A stretch of 64,000 bases of DNA from Sulfuritalea sp. (GTDB taxonomy: Bacteria > Pseudomonadota > Gammaproteobacteria > Burkholderiales > Rhodocyclaceae). The DNA lies in the NCBI GenBank assembly GCA_016710465.1, contig JADJVS010000016.1, positions 806,001 to 870,000 of the forward strand. Reading direction: 5' to 3'. Shown here one piece after another: positions 8,450 through 17,303 of this stretch. Made by a program: the position numbers and the translations under genes. The notes under the pieces were generated by a model. That model had not been told where the DNA came from. It did not search any database and saw nothing but the letters and a program-made list of their open reading frames with translations. Each line of letters begins with the position of its first letter. Position 1 is the first letter of the stretch.

Positions 8450-9625
8450 ATGCCGCTACGCACCCCGCTCTACGACTCCCATCTCGCCGCCGGCGCCAGG
8501 ATGGTCGATTTCTCCGGCTGGGAAATGCCCATCCATTACGGTTCGCAGATCGAGGAGCACCACGCCGTGCGCCGCGACGCCGGCATGTTCGACGTCTCGC
8601 ACATGTGCGCGCTCGACCTCGCCGGGCCGCAGGCGCGCGACTACCTGCGCTTCCTGCTGGCCAACGACGTGGCCAAGCTCACCGTGCCGGGCAAGGCGCT
8701 GTATTCCTGCATGCTCGACGAGGCCGGCGGCGTGATCGACGACCTCATCGTGTACTACCTCGGCCCCGAGCGCTACCGCATCGTGGTCAATGCCGGCACC
8801 ACGGAGAAGGACGTGCTCTGGATGCGCGGCGTGCTGACCCGCTTCGACGCCAGGCTGACGGTGCGCCGCCGTCGCGGCAGCGATGCCGTGGCCATCATCG
8901 CCGCCCAGGGCCCGGGCGCCCACGAGCGCCGCCACAGCGGCGTCGACGCCGTGGCGATGATCGCCGTACAGGGCCCGCAGGCGCGCGAGCGCTTCTGGAA
9001 GGCCTTCCCCGAGCTGCGCGCCGCCACCGAAGGCCTGGGGATATTCCAGGCCGCCGAAGTGCGCTTCAACGACGCCGACTGGCTGGTGGCGCGCACCGGC
9101 TACACCGGCGAAGACGGTTTCGAAATCACCCTGCCCGCCGGCGAAGCCGCCCTGGTCTGGTACCAGTTGCGCGGCGCCGGCATCAAGCCCTGCGGCCTCG
9201 GCGCGCGCGACACCCTGCGCCTCGAAGCCGGCATGAACCTCTACGGCCAGGACATGGACGAGAACATCTCGCCCTACGAGGCCGGCCTCAAGTGGACTGT
9301 GGACCTCAAGGACGCCGGCCGCGACTTCATCGGCAAGGCCGCCATCGAAGGCCCCGAGGCCCGCCCCGCAGCCAACCAGTTCCAGGGCCTGCTGCTGCTC
9401 GACCGCGGCGTGCTTCGCGCCCACCAGAAGGTCATCACCCCGCAGGGCGAGGGCGAGATTACCAGCGGTAGCTTCTCCCCGACACTGGAAAAATCCATCG
9501 CCCTCGCCCGCCTGCCCCACGGCGTCGCCATCGGCAGCGAGGTCGACGTAGAAATCCGCGACAAGCGCCTCAAGGCGCGCGTCGTCAATCCCGTATTCGT
9601 CCGCAACGGCAAACCCCTGATCTGA
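8450..9625 (+). CDS. gcvT: glycine cleavage system aminomethyltransferase (T protein)
   Basis: GcvT transfers the methylene group from the lipoyl arm of GcvH to tetrahydrofolate, releasing ammonia. The 391-residue protein begins RTPLYDSHLAAGARMVDFSG and contains the signature MFDVSHM, the GYTGEDGFEI segment and the RDTLRLEAGMNLYG substrate region. The start at 8450 has an AAGGACC site; an upstream GTG at 8402 would fall in the riboswitch leader. It is about 20-25 residues longer than usual because residues around 142-184 carry a tandem 21-residue duplication. First gene after the tandem glycine riboswitch, 10 bases before gcvH. Confidence 0.96.
   Translation: MPLRTPLYDSHLAAGARMVDFSGWEMPIHYGSQIEEHHAVRRDAGMFDVSHMCALDLAGPQARDYLRFLLANDVAKLTVPGKALYSCMLDEAGGVIDDLIVYYLGPERYRIVVNAGTTEKDVLWMRGVLTRFDARLTVRRRRGSDAVAIIAAQGPGAHERRHSGVDAVAMIAVQGPQARERFWKAFPELRAATEGLGIFQAAEVRFNDADWLVARTGYTGEDGFEITLPAGEAALVWYQLRGAGIKPCGLGARDTLRLEAGMNLYGQDMDENISPYEAGLKWTVDLKDAGRDFIGKAAIEGPEARPAANQFQGLLLLDRGVLRAHQKVITPQGEGEITSGSFSPTLEKSIALARLPHGVAIGSEVDVEIRDKRLKARVVNPVFVRNGKPLI
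8875..9000 (+). repeat. 63-base tandem duplication inside gcvT
   Basis: Two in-frame 63-base units (about 8875-8937 and 8938-9000) encode similar peptides, DAVAIIAAQGPGAHER and DAVAMIAVQGPQARER. Only one such strand (IAVQGP) is expected in the family. The units have diverged by several substitutions, so the event is not an assembly stutter. Confidence 0.8.
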
Positions 9626-9635
9626 GGAACCCGCA

Positions 9636-10010
9636 ATGAACACACCCGCCAACCTGAAATACGCCGCCTCCCACGAATGGGCCAAGCTCGAGAGTGACGG
9701 CACGGTCACCATCGGCATCACCGACCATGCGCAGGGCGCGCTGGGCGACATCGTCTTTCTTGAGTTGCCGGACATCGGCCGCGCGGTCAAGGCCGGCGAG
9801 GAATGCGCCGTGGTCGAGTCGGTCAAGGCCGCCTCCGACATCTATTCGCCGGTCTCGGGCGAGGTCGTCGCCGCCAACACGGCTGCGGTCGATGCGCCGG
9901 AATCGGTGAATGCCGACGCTTATGCCAACTGGCTGTTCCGCGTCAAGCCATCCAACCCCTCCGAGCTCGACGCCCTGCTTTCCGCCGACGCCTACGCGGC
10001 CACGCTCTGA
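9636..10010 (+). CDS. gcvH: glycine cleavage system H protein
   Basis: GcvH is the lipoyl-carrying shuttle between the P, T and L proteins. This 124-residue protein has the normal length, the EWAKLESDGTVTIGITDHAQ N-terminus and the lipoylation motif VESVKAASDIYSPVSGEV with Lys64 as the acceptor. It sits between gcvT and gcvP with 10-base gaps on both sides, under the same riboswitch. Confidence 0.97.
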   Translation: MNTPANLKYAASHEWAKLESDGTVTIGITDHAQGALGDIVFLELPDIGRAVKAGEECAVVESVKAASDIYSPVSGEVVAANTAAVDAPESVNADAYANWLFRVKPSNPSELDALLSADAYAATL

Positions 10011-10020
10011 TCGGCCGCCC

Positions 10021-12897
10021 ATGCACGCCGAACACCTCTCGCACCCGCTTGCCGACCTCGAACAGCGCGACGAATTCATCTCCCGCCACATCGGCCCCGA
10101 CGAGCACGCCATCGCGGCGATGCTGGCCTCGATCGGCACCGATTCGCTTTCCACCCTGATCAGCGAGACGGTGCCGGCGACGATCCGCCTGCAGCGCCCG
10201 CTCGACCTGCCCGCCGCCCTGCCCGAACATGCCGCGCTCGCCGCGCTCAAGTCCGTGGCGGCAAGGAACGTGGTCAAGAAATCGCTGATCGGCCAGGGCT
10301 ACTACGGCACGCTGACGCCACCGGTGATCCTGCGCAACCTGTTCGAGAACCCGGGCTGGTACACCGCCTACACGCCCTACCAGGCCGAGATCGCCCAGGG
10401 CCGGCTGGAGGCGCTGCTCAACTACCAGCAGATGGTGATCGACCTCACCGGCCTGGAAATCGCCAACGCCTCGCTGCTCGACGAGGCCACCGCCGCCGCC
10501 GAGGCCATGACCATGGCGCGGCGCGCCTCGAAGTCCAGGGGCAATGTCTTCTTCGTCGATGACGCGGCCTTCCCGCAGACCATCGACGTGCTAAAGACCC
10601 GCGCCGCCTACTTCGGCTTCGAGCTGGTTTTCGGCCGGCCCGACGAGGCACACAGGCACGAGCTGTTCGGCGCCCTGTTCCAGTACCCGAATGCCCGCGG
10701 CGAAATCGCCGACCTGACCACCGCCATCGCCCATGTAAAGAACAAGGGCGGCGCGCAGTGTCCAATCGTGGCCGTCGCCTCCGACCTGATGGCCCTGGTG
10801 CTGTTGAAACCCCCCGGCGAGATGGGCGCCGACATCGCGCTCGGCTCGGCCCAGCGCTTCGGCGTGCCAATGGGCTTCGGCGGCCCGCACGCGGCCTTCT
10901 TCGCCACGCGCGAGGCGCACGTGCGCTCGATGCCCGGCCGCATCATCGGCGTCTCGAAGGACGCGCGCGGCAAGACCGCCTACCGCATGGCGCTGCAGAC
11001 GCGCGAACAGCACATCCGGCGCGAGAAGGCCAATTCCAACATCTGTACCTCGCAGGTGCTGCTGGCCAACATCGCCGGCATGTACGCCGTCTGGCACGGG
11101 CCCAAGGGACTGCGCGCCATCGCCTCGCGCATCCACCGCCTCGCCGCGCTGCTGGCCGGCGCCCTGGGCGTCAGCGGGCACGACTTCTTCGACAGCTTCG
11201 AGCTGAAAGTCGGCGCTGGCAACACGGCGAAAATCATGCAGGCGGCGGTGGCCGCCGGCTACAACCTGCGCCGGGTCGATGAGGAAACGGTCGGCATCAG
11301 CGTGGACGAAACCACCACGCGGGAAGACGTCGCCGCGCTGCTGAAGCTCTTCGGCCACACCGGCGCCCCGGTCGAGGCGCTCGACGCCGCGCGCCCCTGC
11401 GCGATTCCCGTGACGCTGCAACGGCGCGAACCGATACTCGCGCACCCGGTGTTCAACAGCCACCACACCGAGCACGGCATGCTGCGCTACCTGAAGCGCC
11501 TGCAGAACCGCGACCTGGCGCTGGACCACGCGATGATCCCGCTCGGCTCCTGCACCATGAAGCTCAATGCCGCCGCCGAAATGATCCCGGTCTCCTGGCC
11601 CGAGTTTTCGCAGATGCATCCGTTCGCTCCGCTGGACCAGGCGCAGGGCTACCTGGAGCTGATCACCGGGCTGGAGAACCAGCTCAAGGCGATCACCGGC
11701 TTCGATGCGATCTGCATGCAGCCGAATTCCGGCGCCCAGGGTGAGTACGCCGGTCTGGTCGCCATCCGCCGTTACCAGGAAGCGAACGGCCAGCGCGCGC
11801 GCAACGTCTGCCTGATCCCGAAGTCGGCCCATGGTACCAACCCGGCCACCGCGCAGATGTGCGGCCTGGAGGTCGTCGCCGTGGCCTGCGACGACAACGG
11901 CAACGTCGATGTGCCGGACCTCAAGGCCAAGGCGGCGCAGCATGCCGAACGCCTGTCCTGCCTGATGATCACCTACCCCTCGACCCATGGCGTGTTCGAG
12001 GAAGCGGTGAAGGACATCTGCGCCATCGTGCATGCCCACGGCGGTCAGGTGTACATGGACGGCGCCAACCTCAATGCCCAGGTCGGGCTGTGCCGACCTG
12101 CCGACATCGGCGCCGACGTCTCGCACATCAACCTGCACAAGACCTTCGCCATCCCGCACGGGGGCGGTGGGCCGGGCATGGGCCCGATCGGCCTCAGGAG
12201 CCACCTCGCGCCCTACATGGCGAACCACGCGGTGCAGACCATCGCCGGTCCGCACGGTGGCCAGCACGCGGTCTCGGCCGCGCCCTGGGGTTCGGCCTCG
12301 ATCCTGCCCATCTCCTGGATGTACATCAGCATGATGGGCGGTGCCGGCCTGACGCGCGCCACCGAGATCGCGATACTCAACGCCAACTACGTCGCGGCGA
12401 AGCTCAAGGACCACTATCCGGTGCTCTACACCGGCAGCCAGGGTCGCGTCGCCCACGAATGCATCCTCGACGTGCGCGCCATCAAGGCCGCCACCGGCGT
12501 GGCCGAGATCGACATCGCCAAGCGCCTGATGGACTACGGCTTCCACGCGCCGACAGTGAGCTTCCCGGTGGCCGGCACGCTGATGGTGGAACCCACCGAG
12601 TCCGAGGACAAGGCCGAACTGGATCGCTTCTGCGCCGCAATGTGCGGCATCCGCGACGAGATCCGCCAGATCGAGACCGGCGCCTGGACACTGGAGCAGA
12701 GCCCGCTCAAGCATGCGCCGCACACCGAAGCGGATTTCGTCGGCGAATGGACCCGACCCTACAGCCGCGAGCAGGCGGTGTTCCCGCTGCCCTGGGTGGC
12801 CGAGAACAAGTTCTGGCCCTATGTGAATCGCATCGACGACGTGTATGGCGACCGCCACCTGTTCTGTGGCTGCGTGCCGATGGAGGATCTCGCATGA
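10021..12897 (+). CDS. gcvP: glycine dehydrogenase (decarboxylating), P protein
   Basis: GcvP is the PLP enzyme that decarboxylates glycine and loads the aminomethyl group on GcvH. The 958-residue single chain corresponds to the fused P protein (N and C halves in one polypeptide). Recognisable parts are FISRHIGPDE near the N-terminus, GYYGTLTPPVILRN, the SCTMKLNA and YPSTHGVFEE segments and the PLP-binding INLHKTFAIPHGGGGPGMGP with Lys707. The ATG at 10021 was chosen because the family start FxxRHIGP follows within 25 residues and the gap to gcvH is then 10 bases. The stop overlaps the next ATG by four bases. Confidence 0.97.
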   Translation: MHAEHLSHPLADLEQRDEFISRHIGPDEHAIAAMLASIGTDSLSTLISETVPATIRLQRPLDLPAALPEHAALAALKSVAARNVVKKSLIGQGYYGTLTPPVILRNLFENPGWYTAYTPYQAEIAQGRLEALLNYQQMVIDLTGLEIANASLLDEATAAAEAMTMARRASKSRGNVFFVDDAAFPQTIDVLKTRAAYFGFELVFGRPDEAHRHELFGALFQYPNARGEIADLTTAIAHVKNKGGAQCPIVAVASDLMALVLLKPPGEMGADIALGSAQRFGVPMGFGGPHAAFFATREAHVRSMPGRIIGVSKDARGKTAYRMALQTREQHIRREKANSNICTSQVLLANIAGMYAVWHGPKGLRAIASRIHRLAALLAGALGVSGHDFFDSFELKVGAGNTAKIMQAAVAAGYNLRRVDEETVGISVDETTTREDVAALLKLFGHTGAPVEALDAARPCAIPVTLQRREPILAHPVFNSHHTEHGMLRYLKRLQNRDLALDHAMIPLGSCTMKLNAAAEMIPVSWPEFSQMHPFAPLDQAQGYLELITGLENQLKAITGFDAICMQPNSGAQGEYAGLVAIRRYQEANGQRARNVCLIPKSAHGTNPATAQMCGLEVVAVACDDNGNVDVPDLKAKAAQHAERLSCLMITYPSTHGVFEEAVKDICAIVHAHGGQVYMDGANLNAQVGLCRPADIGADVSHINLHKTFAIPHGGGGPGMGPIGLRSHLAPYMANHAVQTIAGPHGGQHAVSAAPWGSASILPISWMYISMMGGAGLTRATEIAILNANYVAAKLKDHYPVLYTGSQGRVAHECILDVRAIKAATGVAEIDIAKRLMDYGFHAPTVSFPVAGTLMVEPTESEDKAELDRFCAAMCGIRDEIRQIETGAWTLEQSPLKHAPHTEADFVGEWTRPYSREQAVFPLPWVAENKFWPYVNRIDDVYGDRHLFCGCVPMEDLA

Positions 12898-13445
12898 ACC
12901 AGCATCTCGTCCTCACCGTCATCGGCGACGACCGTCCCGGCCTGGTCGGCGAACTTTCCGCCGTGATCAGCGCCCACCAGGGCAACTGGCGGGAATCCTC
13001 GATGGCGCAGCTCGCCGGAAAATTCGCCGGCATCGTCGAAGTCGGCGTCGATGCTGCGCAAGCCGATGCGCTAAGCAAGGCATTGGGCCAGCTCAAGGGA
13101 TTGAAAGTCACCGTCGAATCTGCCGCAGCGCAGAAGTTATGCGAAGCGGTATCCCCCGGTGGGACGGCGCCCGCGGGACGGCGCTTGAAGCTGGCCCTGG
13201 TCGGCCACGACCGCATCGGCATCGTGCGCGAGGTTTCCATGGTGTTGGCCAAGCATGCGGTCAACGTCGAAAGCCTGGAAACCCACACCTCGAGCGCGCC
13301 GATGTCGGCCGCCGTGCTGTTCCATGCCACGGCCGAACTCACAGCCGCTCCCGGCCTTGACGCCGGCGCCCTGACACAGGAGCTGGAGCGCATCTCGCAG
13401 GACCTGATGGTGGACATCACGCTCGACGAGACGATCCGCGCCTGA
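12894..13445 (+). CDS. tandem ACT-domain protein, GcvR-like
   Basis: The 183-residue protein has two ACT domains, about residues 3-75 (LVLTVIGDDRPGLVGELSAV) and 97-170 (KLALVGHDRIGIVREVSMVL). This is the architecture of GcvR, the glycine-responsive regulator of the gcv operon in enteric bacteria. ATGA overlap with gcvP makes it part of the operon. No GcvA-type LysR activator is nearby, so a GcvR function by protein contact is uncertain; it may instead sense glycine or another amino acid and modulate an enzyme. An intervening linker (about 76-96) is Ala/Gly-rich. Confidence 0.85.
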   Translation: MNQHLVLTVIGDDRPGLVGELSAVISAHQGNWRESSMAQLAGKFAGIVEVGVDAAQADALSKALGQLKGLKVTVESAAAQKLCEAVSPGGTAPAGRRLKLALVGHDRIGIVREVSMVLAKHAVNVESLETHTSSAPMSAAVLFHATAELTAAPGLDAGALTQELERISQDLMVDITLDETIRA

Positions 13446-13448
13446 GCA

Positions 13449-14138
13449 ATGGGCTACGTCCTCCACATCACCAACAAGAATTATTCCTCGTGGTCGCTGC
13501 GGCCCTGGGTGCTGATGCGTGCGCTGGGCATCGCCTTCGACGAGGTGCTGCACCGCTTCACGCCGGGCGCCGCCGACGACTTCCGCAAGCTGTCTCCCTC
13601 CGGCAAGGTGCCCTGGCTGGCCGATGGCGATACCGTGGTCTGGGATACGCTGGCCATCGCCGAATACCTTGCCGAGCGCCATCCCGCTGTCTGGCCGGCC
13701 GACGCCGGCGCCCGTGCCTGGGCGCGCTCGGCCGCCGCCGAAATGCATTCCGGTTTTACTGCGCTGCGCGGCCAGCATGGCATGAACGTCGGCGTGCGCG
13801 TCGCCGTGGCGCAGCGCTCGCCGGCGCTAGTAACCGACATTGCGCGCATCGAGCACCTGTGGAACGAAGGCCTGGCGCGCTTCGGTGGCCCCTTCCTCGC
13901 CGGCGCCGCCTTCAGCGCGGTCGACGCCTTCTACGCGCCGGTCGCCTATCGCTTCCGCACCTATGGCATCGCCCCGCAGGGCGCTGCCGCTACTTACCTC
14001 GCCACCCTGCTGGCCCACCCCGCCATGCGCGAATGGGAGTCCGCCGCCCTGGCCGAGGACTTCCGCGACCCGCCGCACGAAGACGAACTGGCGCAGATCG
14101 GTCGCGTCACCGCCGACCTGCGCGTGCCCGCCCGGTGA
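13449..14138 (+). CDS. glutathione S-transferase family protein
   Basis: This 229-residue cytosolic GST has an N-terminal thioredoxin-like domain beginning YVLHITNKNYSSWSLRPWVL, where the Ser/Tyr cluster gives the thiol-activating residue. SPSGKVPWLADGDTVVWDTLA supplies the cis-Pro and glutathione-gamma-Glu contacts. The all-helical C-terminal domain spans about residues 90-215. The gene starts 3 bases after the ACT gene and its TGA overlaps the GTG start of trhP. Substrate is unknown; position in the riboswitch operon is unusual for a GST and may reflect simple read-through. Confidence 0.9.
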   Translation: MGYVLHITNKNYSSWSLRPWVLMRALGIAFDEVLHRFTPGAADDFRKLSPSGKVPWLADGDTVVWDTLAIAEYLAERHPAVWPADAGARAWARSAAAEMHSGFTALRGQHGMNVGVRVAVAQRSPALVTDIARIEHLWNEGLARFGGPFLAGAAFSAVDAFYAPVAYRFRTYGIAPQGAAATYLATLLAHPAMREWESAALAEDFRDPPHEDELAQIGRVTADLRVPAR

Positions 14139-15496
14139 AAGCACCCGAGCTGCTGGCCCCGGCCGGCTCGCTGCAGATGGCGCGCACGGCACTGGATTTC
14201 GGTGCCAACGCGATCTACGCCGGCCAGCCGCGTTACAGCCTGCGCGTGCGCAACAACGACTTCGGCACCCTCGACAACCTCGCCGCCGGGATCGAAGCCA
14301 CGCAGTCGCGCGGCGGCAGGTTCTACCTGGTCAGCAACATCCTGCCGCACAACGCCAAGCTCAAGACCTATCTCGAGGACATGGCGCCGGTGATGGCGCT
14401 CAAGCCCGATGCGCTGATCATGGCCGATCCCGGCCTGATGCTGATGATCCGCGAACGCTGGCCCGAGATGCCCATCCACCTCTCGGTGCAGGCCAACACG
14501 GTCAACCACGCGGCGGTGAAGTTCTGGCGCAGCACCGGCGTCAGCCGCGTGATCCTGTCGCGCGAACTCTCGCTCGACGAAGTCGCCGAGATCCGCCAGG
14601 AATGCCCGGACACGGAGCTGGAAGTCTTCGTGCACGGCGCGCTGTGCATTGCCTACTCGGGGCGCTGCCTGCTCTCGGGCTACTTCAATCACCGCGATCC
14701 CAACCAGGGCAGTTGCACCAATTCCTGCCGCTGGGACTACAAGGTCCATGAAGGCGTCGAGGATGCCAGCGGCGATGTCGACCTCGCCGCGCCGCGCCCG
14801 GTCGCCGTCTCGCCAGCGCCGACTCTTGCGCCTGCCGCGCCCGGCAAGCTGCGCCGCCCGGGCGCATGGCTGATCGAGGAACGCGAGCGCCCCGGCGAGT
14901 ACATGCCGATCGAAGAGGACGAGCACGGCAGCTACATCCTCAACTCGAAAGACCTGCGCGCCATCGAATACGTGGCGAGGCTGGCGGAAATCGGCGTCGA
15001 TTCGCTGAAGATCGAGGGCCGCACCAAGTCGCCCTACTATGTCGCGCGCTCCTGCCAGAGCTACCGCCAGGCGATAGCCGACGCGGTCGCCGGGCGCCCC
15101 TTCGACGCGCGCCTGATCGGCCAGCTCGACGGCCTCGCCAATCGAGGCTACACCGCCGGCTTCTACGAGCGCCGGCCTGACCGCGACTACCAGAACTACC
15201 TGCGCGGCAGCTCCGAATCCAGCCGCAGCCAGTATGTCGGCGATGTCACCGGCTACGACGCCGAGGGGCTGGCCGAGATCGCGGTGAAGAACCGCTTCGC
15301 CGTCGGCGACCGCCTCGAGATCGTCCGCCCGCAGGGCAACCTGGAAGTCGTCATCGAGGCCATGCGCAACGCCGAAGGTGCGCCAACAGCCGTCGCCCCG
15401 GGCGGCGGCCACCATGTGCGCATCACCCTCCCGCCGGGCTGCGAAGGCGCCTTCGTCGCCCGCTTCCATCCCGCTGCGGACGCGACCACCGGATGA
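14135..15496 (+). CDS. trhP: tRNA uridine-34 hydroxylation protein, U32 family (TrhP/YegQ)
   Basis: TrhP (YegQ) makes 5-hydroxyuridine at tRNA position 34 using prephenate. It belongs to the former peptidase U32 family and binds an iron-sulfur cluster through Cys residues. The 453-residue length equals that of E. coli YegQ. The family signature is EVFVHGALCIAYSGRCLLSGY, followed by GSCTNSCRWDY and later KIEGRTKSPYYVA. The start is a GTG at 14135 overlapping the GST stop, giving VKAPELLAPAGSLQMA, the normal N-terminus. An insertion-like PAPTL stretch (about residues 226-235) is encoded by the short dispersed repeat described in the findings. Coupled by ATGA to the lipoyl domain gene. Confidence 0.93.
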   Translation: MKAPELLAPAGSLQMARTALDFGANAIYAGQPRYSLRVRNNDFGTLDNLAAGIEATQSRGGRFYLVSNILPHNAKLKTYLEDMAPVMALKPDALIMADPGLMLMIRERWPEMPIHLSVQANTVNHAAVKFWRSTGVSRVILSRELSLDEVAEIRQECPDTELEVFVHGALCIAYSGRCLLSGYFNHRDPNQGSCTNSCRWDYKVHEGVEDASGDVDLAAPRPVAVSPAPTLAPAAPGKLRRPGAWLIEERERPGEYMPIEEDEHGSYILNSKDLRAIEYVARLAEIGVDSLKIEGRTKSPYYVARSCQSYRQAIADAVAGRPFDARLIGQLDGLANRGYTAGFYERRPDRDYQNYLRGSSESSRSQYVGDVTGYDAEGLAEIAVKNRFAVGDRLEIVRPQGNLEVVIEAMRNAEGAPTAVAPGGGHHVRITLPPGCEGAFVARFHPAADATTG

Positions 15497-15762
15497 GCGG
15501 CCTGCACGAAATCCGCATCCCTATCTATCCCGAATGCTGGGAGACCTGCGGCAACTGCGCCCAGGGCGACATCACGGTCTGGGAAATCCTGGTCAAGCCC
15601 GGCGACACGGTGAACTTCGACGACAACGTGATCACCCTGGAAACCGGCAAGGTCGCCCTCGACATCCAGTCGCCGCATGCCGGGCGGGTGGTCGAAATCT
15701 TCGTCGAGGAAGGCCAGCACGTCGCCGAGGGCGCGCTGGTGATGACCCTCGAAGCCGCTTAG
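15493..15762 (+). CDS. stand-alone biotinyl/lipoyl domain protein
   Basis: This 89-residue protein consists of little more than one biotinyl/lipoyl domain. The modification hairpin is VITLETGKVALDIQSPHAG with an acceptor Lys near residue 54, of lipoyl rather than biotin (MKM) type. The N-terminus carries an unusual Cys cluster YPECWETCGNCAQGD (C-x3-C-x2-C) that lipoyl domains of dehydrogenase complexes do not have. It overlaps trhP by ATGA and ends the riboswitch operon that also contains lipoyl-dependent gcvH. It could be an alternative lipoyl carrier or a redox partner of the U32 protein; neither is shown. Confidence 0.8.
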   Translation: MSGLHEIRIPIYPECWETCGNCAQGDITVWEILVKPGDTVNFDDNVITLETGKVALDIQSPHAGRVVEIFVEEGQHVAEGALVMTLEAA

Positions 15763-16199
15763 GAAGAAGACTCGCCTTCCTGCTCCGCCGGCTTGGACTC
15801 GTCGCGGAACAAGGCCATGTCGCGCACGTTCTTCTGCACCGCCACGGCGGCAAACAGGCTGAGCAGGTAGGACATTGCGTAGAAGCCTTTTTCGCTCGAG
15901 GAAAGGTCCGAGTTCCACACGCCCACCGTCAGCAGCAGGATGGAAAGGCCGACCGCAAACCACGACAGGCCGAAATAGAGGCCGGTCACGGGAATACCCT
16001 CCATTCGGTCACGAACGGCCTTTTGCAGGGACACCGCGGCATACAGGCCGAACATCAGCACGGTGAAGTAGTAACCCTTCTCGTAGCTGGGCATCGTCCC
16101 ATTCCACAATCCCGCCAGGAAGGCCAGGGCGCCCACCAGCAACGCGGTCCAGGAGGCGCCGACAAAGGCGCCTGTCGGCTTCGGCAAAGTCTGTTTCAT
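15759..16199 (-). CDS. YiaA/YiaB-family inner membrane protein
   Basis: This 146-residue protein has two copies of the YiaAB domain, each with a pair of transmembrane helices (about 17-37, 47-65, 81-100 and 111-130). The repeated GLWNGTMPSYEKGYYFTVLM and GVWNSDLSSSEKGFYAMSYL pattern is diagnostic of the family. Function is unknown; E. coli homologues are reported as stress-related membrane proteins. The start at 16199 is preferred over an in-frame ATG 60 bases upstream because of a purine-rich AGGGGG site. It converges on the lipoyl gene, and the two ends overlap by four bases. Confidence 0.85.
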   Translation of the reverse strand: MKQTLPKPTGAFVGASWTALLVGALAFLAGLWNGTMPSYEKGYYFTVLMFGLYAAVSLQKAVRDRMEGIPVTGLYFGLSWFAVGLSILLLTVGVWNSDLSSSEKGFYAMSYLLSLFAAVAVQKNVRDMALFRDESKPAEQEGESSS

Positions 16200-16289
16200 G
16201 TTGCGATCCCCCTCGAAGTATGTTCTTGGCCCGGTCTCATGCGCCCCAAGCGGCACCATAATACCAAAAGCATGAGTCCAAAAACGCCT

Positions 16290-17237
16290 TCAGATCAGGA
16301 TGTAGCGGTTCGCCTCGTCGCGCCGGCTGACGGCCTCTCGCGCGTCCTCGCGCCGTATCCTCACCACCAGCAGGTTCCATTGCCGGCGATCGCGCCCGAC
16401 CAGCTCGGGCAGGCGCAGGGTGGCAAGCTCCCCGTCCGGCGCCGGGCCGTCGGCGATCACGCCCATGCGATCGACGCGGACCTCGTTCTGCTTCAGATAG
16501 ACGCGCCGGTCCGCACCAGCCAGCCAATCCGCATAGGCGTCGAGCAGGCGCTCGGGCGCCAGCGAGGCGATGGCCTCGCGCTGCCTGGCTTCCAGCTCCA
16601 GGCGGCGCTCGCCGCGGCCATTGCGCGCGCGCTCGATCTGCAAGGCGGTGCTGGCATCGAGCCGAGTCTGGCGCAGCTCGGCGACGCAGGCGGCGAAGCC
16701 GCGCGCGAGGCTGTCGAAGGCGGCCTGGCGCAGGCGCTCGCGGGTGGCATCCTGGTCGGCGGCGATTTCGCCCAGGGTGTGGTCGGCGAAGTACAGCAGC
16801 CGCTGCGGCACGTCGCGGCGGATCACCTCGCCCTCCCTGGCCATGCCGCTGACGGCCTTCTCGCGCCGGCGCATGCCCAGCAGCGCATGGAACTCTTCGC
16901 AATCGGCCGTGCCGGGGTCGGCGAGGAACTCGCGCAGCTCGCGGCTGCGACCGAGCATTTCGCCGATGTCGTCCGGCGTGGCGAACAGGGCGTGCACCAG
17001 GGAGTCGGCGCTGAAGCCACGGCGATCGATGGCCACCGGCCCCGGGATCGCCGCCGCCAGGCGCTCGCAATGCCCGAGGGCGGCCGCCACGGCCGGTGCC
17101 AGACGACGCTCATGGCCGGAAACGGCTTTCAGCAGCGGATCCACGGTCTCGATGGCGCGCGCCATGGCGGCGTCCAGCGCCGCGTCCGGCGCGGCGCGTG
17201 GCGCCAGCCAGCTACCGAGCATGCCCAGCAGGCCCAT
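16290..17237 (-). CDS. conserved-looking hypothetical cytoplasmic protein
   Basis: I do not recognise the family. The 315-residue protein is helical and Ala/Arg/Leu-rich in the first 240 residues (ALDAAMARAIETVDPLLKAV, GEMLGRSRELREFLADPG). Its C-terminal beta region is more ordered (RVYLKQNEVRVDRMGV, WNLLVVRIRREDAREA) and ends RRDEANRYILI. No signal peptide or membrane span is clear; the short hydrophobic MGLLGMLGSWL start could be an amphipathic membrane anchor. The start at 17237 was chosen for a GGGAG site 7 bases upstream; an ATG at 17261 is possible. It is single, between YiaAB and ccdA. Confidence 0.7.
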   Translation of the reverse strand: MGLLGMLGSWLAPRAAPDAALDAAMARAIETVDPLLKAVSGHERRLAPAVAAALGHCERLAAAIPGPVAIDRRGFSADSLVHALFATPDDIGEMLGRSRELREFLADPGTADCEEFHALLGMRRREKAVSGMAREGEVIRRDVPQRLLYFADHTLGEIAADQDATRERLRQAAFDSLARGFAACVAELRQTRLDASTALQIERARNGRGERRLELEARQREAIASLAPERLLDAYADWLAGADRRVYLKQNEVRVDRMGVIADGPAPDGELATLRLPELVGRDRRQWNLLVVRIRREDAREAVSRRDEANRYILI

Positions 17238-17303
17238 CCCGCGTCTCCCTGTCATTTTCATGGCGTTTTAGCATGCCGCTGACGTCCGGCTTGCCGCAGC
17301 GAA

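Noticed and set aside
8456..9841. Long minus-strand open frame opposite gcvT and gcvH
   Set aside because: It is a codon-phase shadow in GC-rich DNA: the sequence is Gly/Ala/Asp-rich without motifs and the sense genes are certain.
10591..12858. 755-residue minus-strand open frame opposite gcvP
   Set aside because: Low-complexity composition and full overlap with a well-conserved gene; no plausible start signal.
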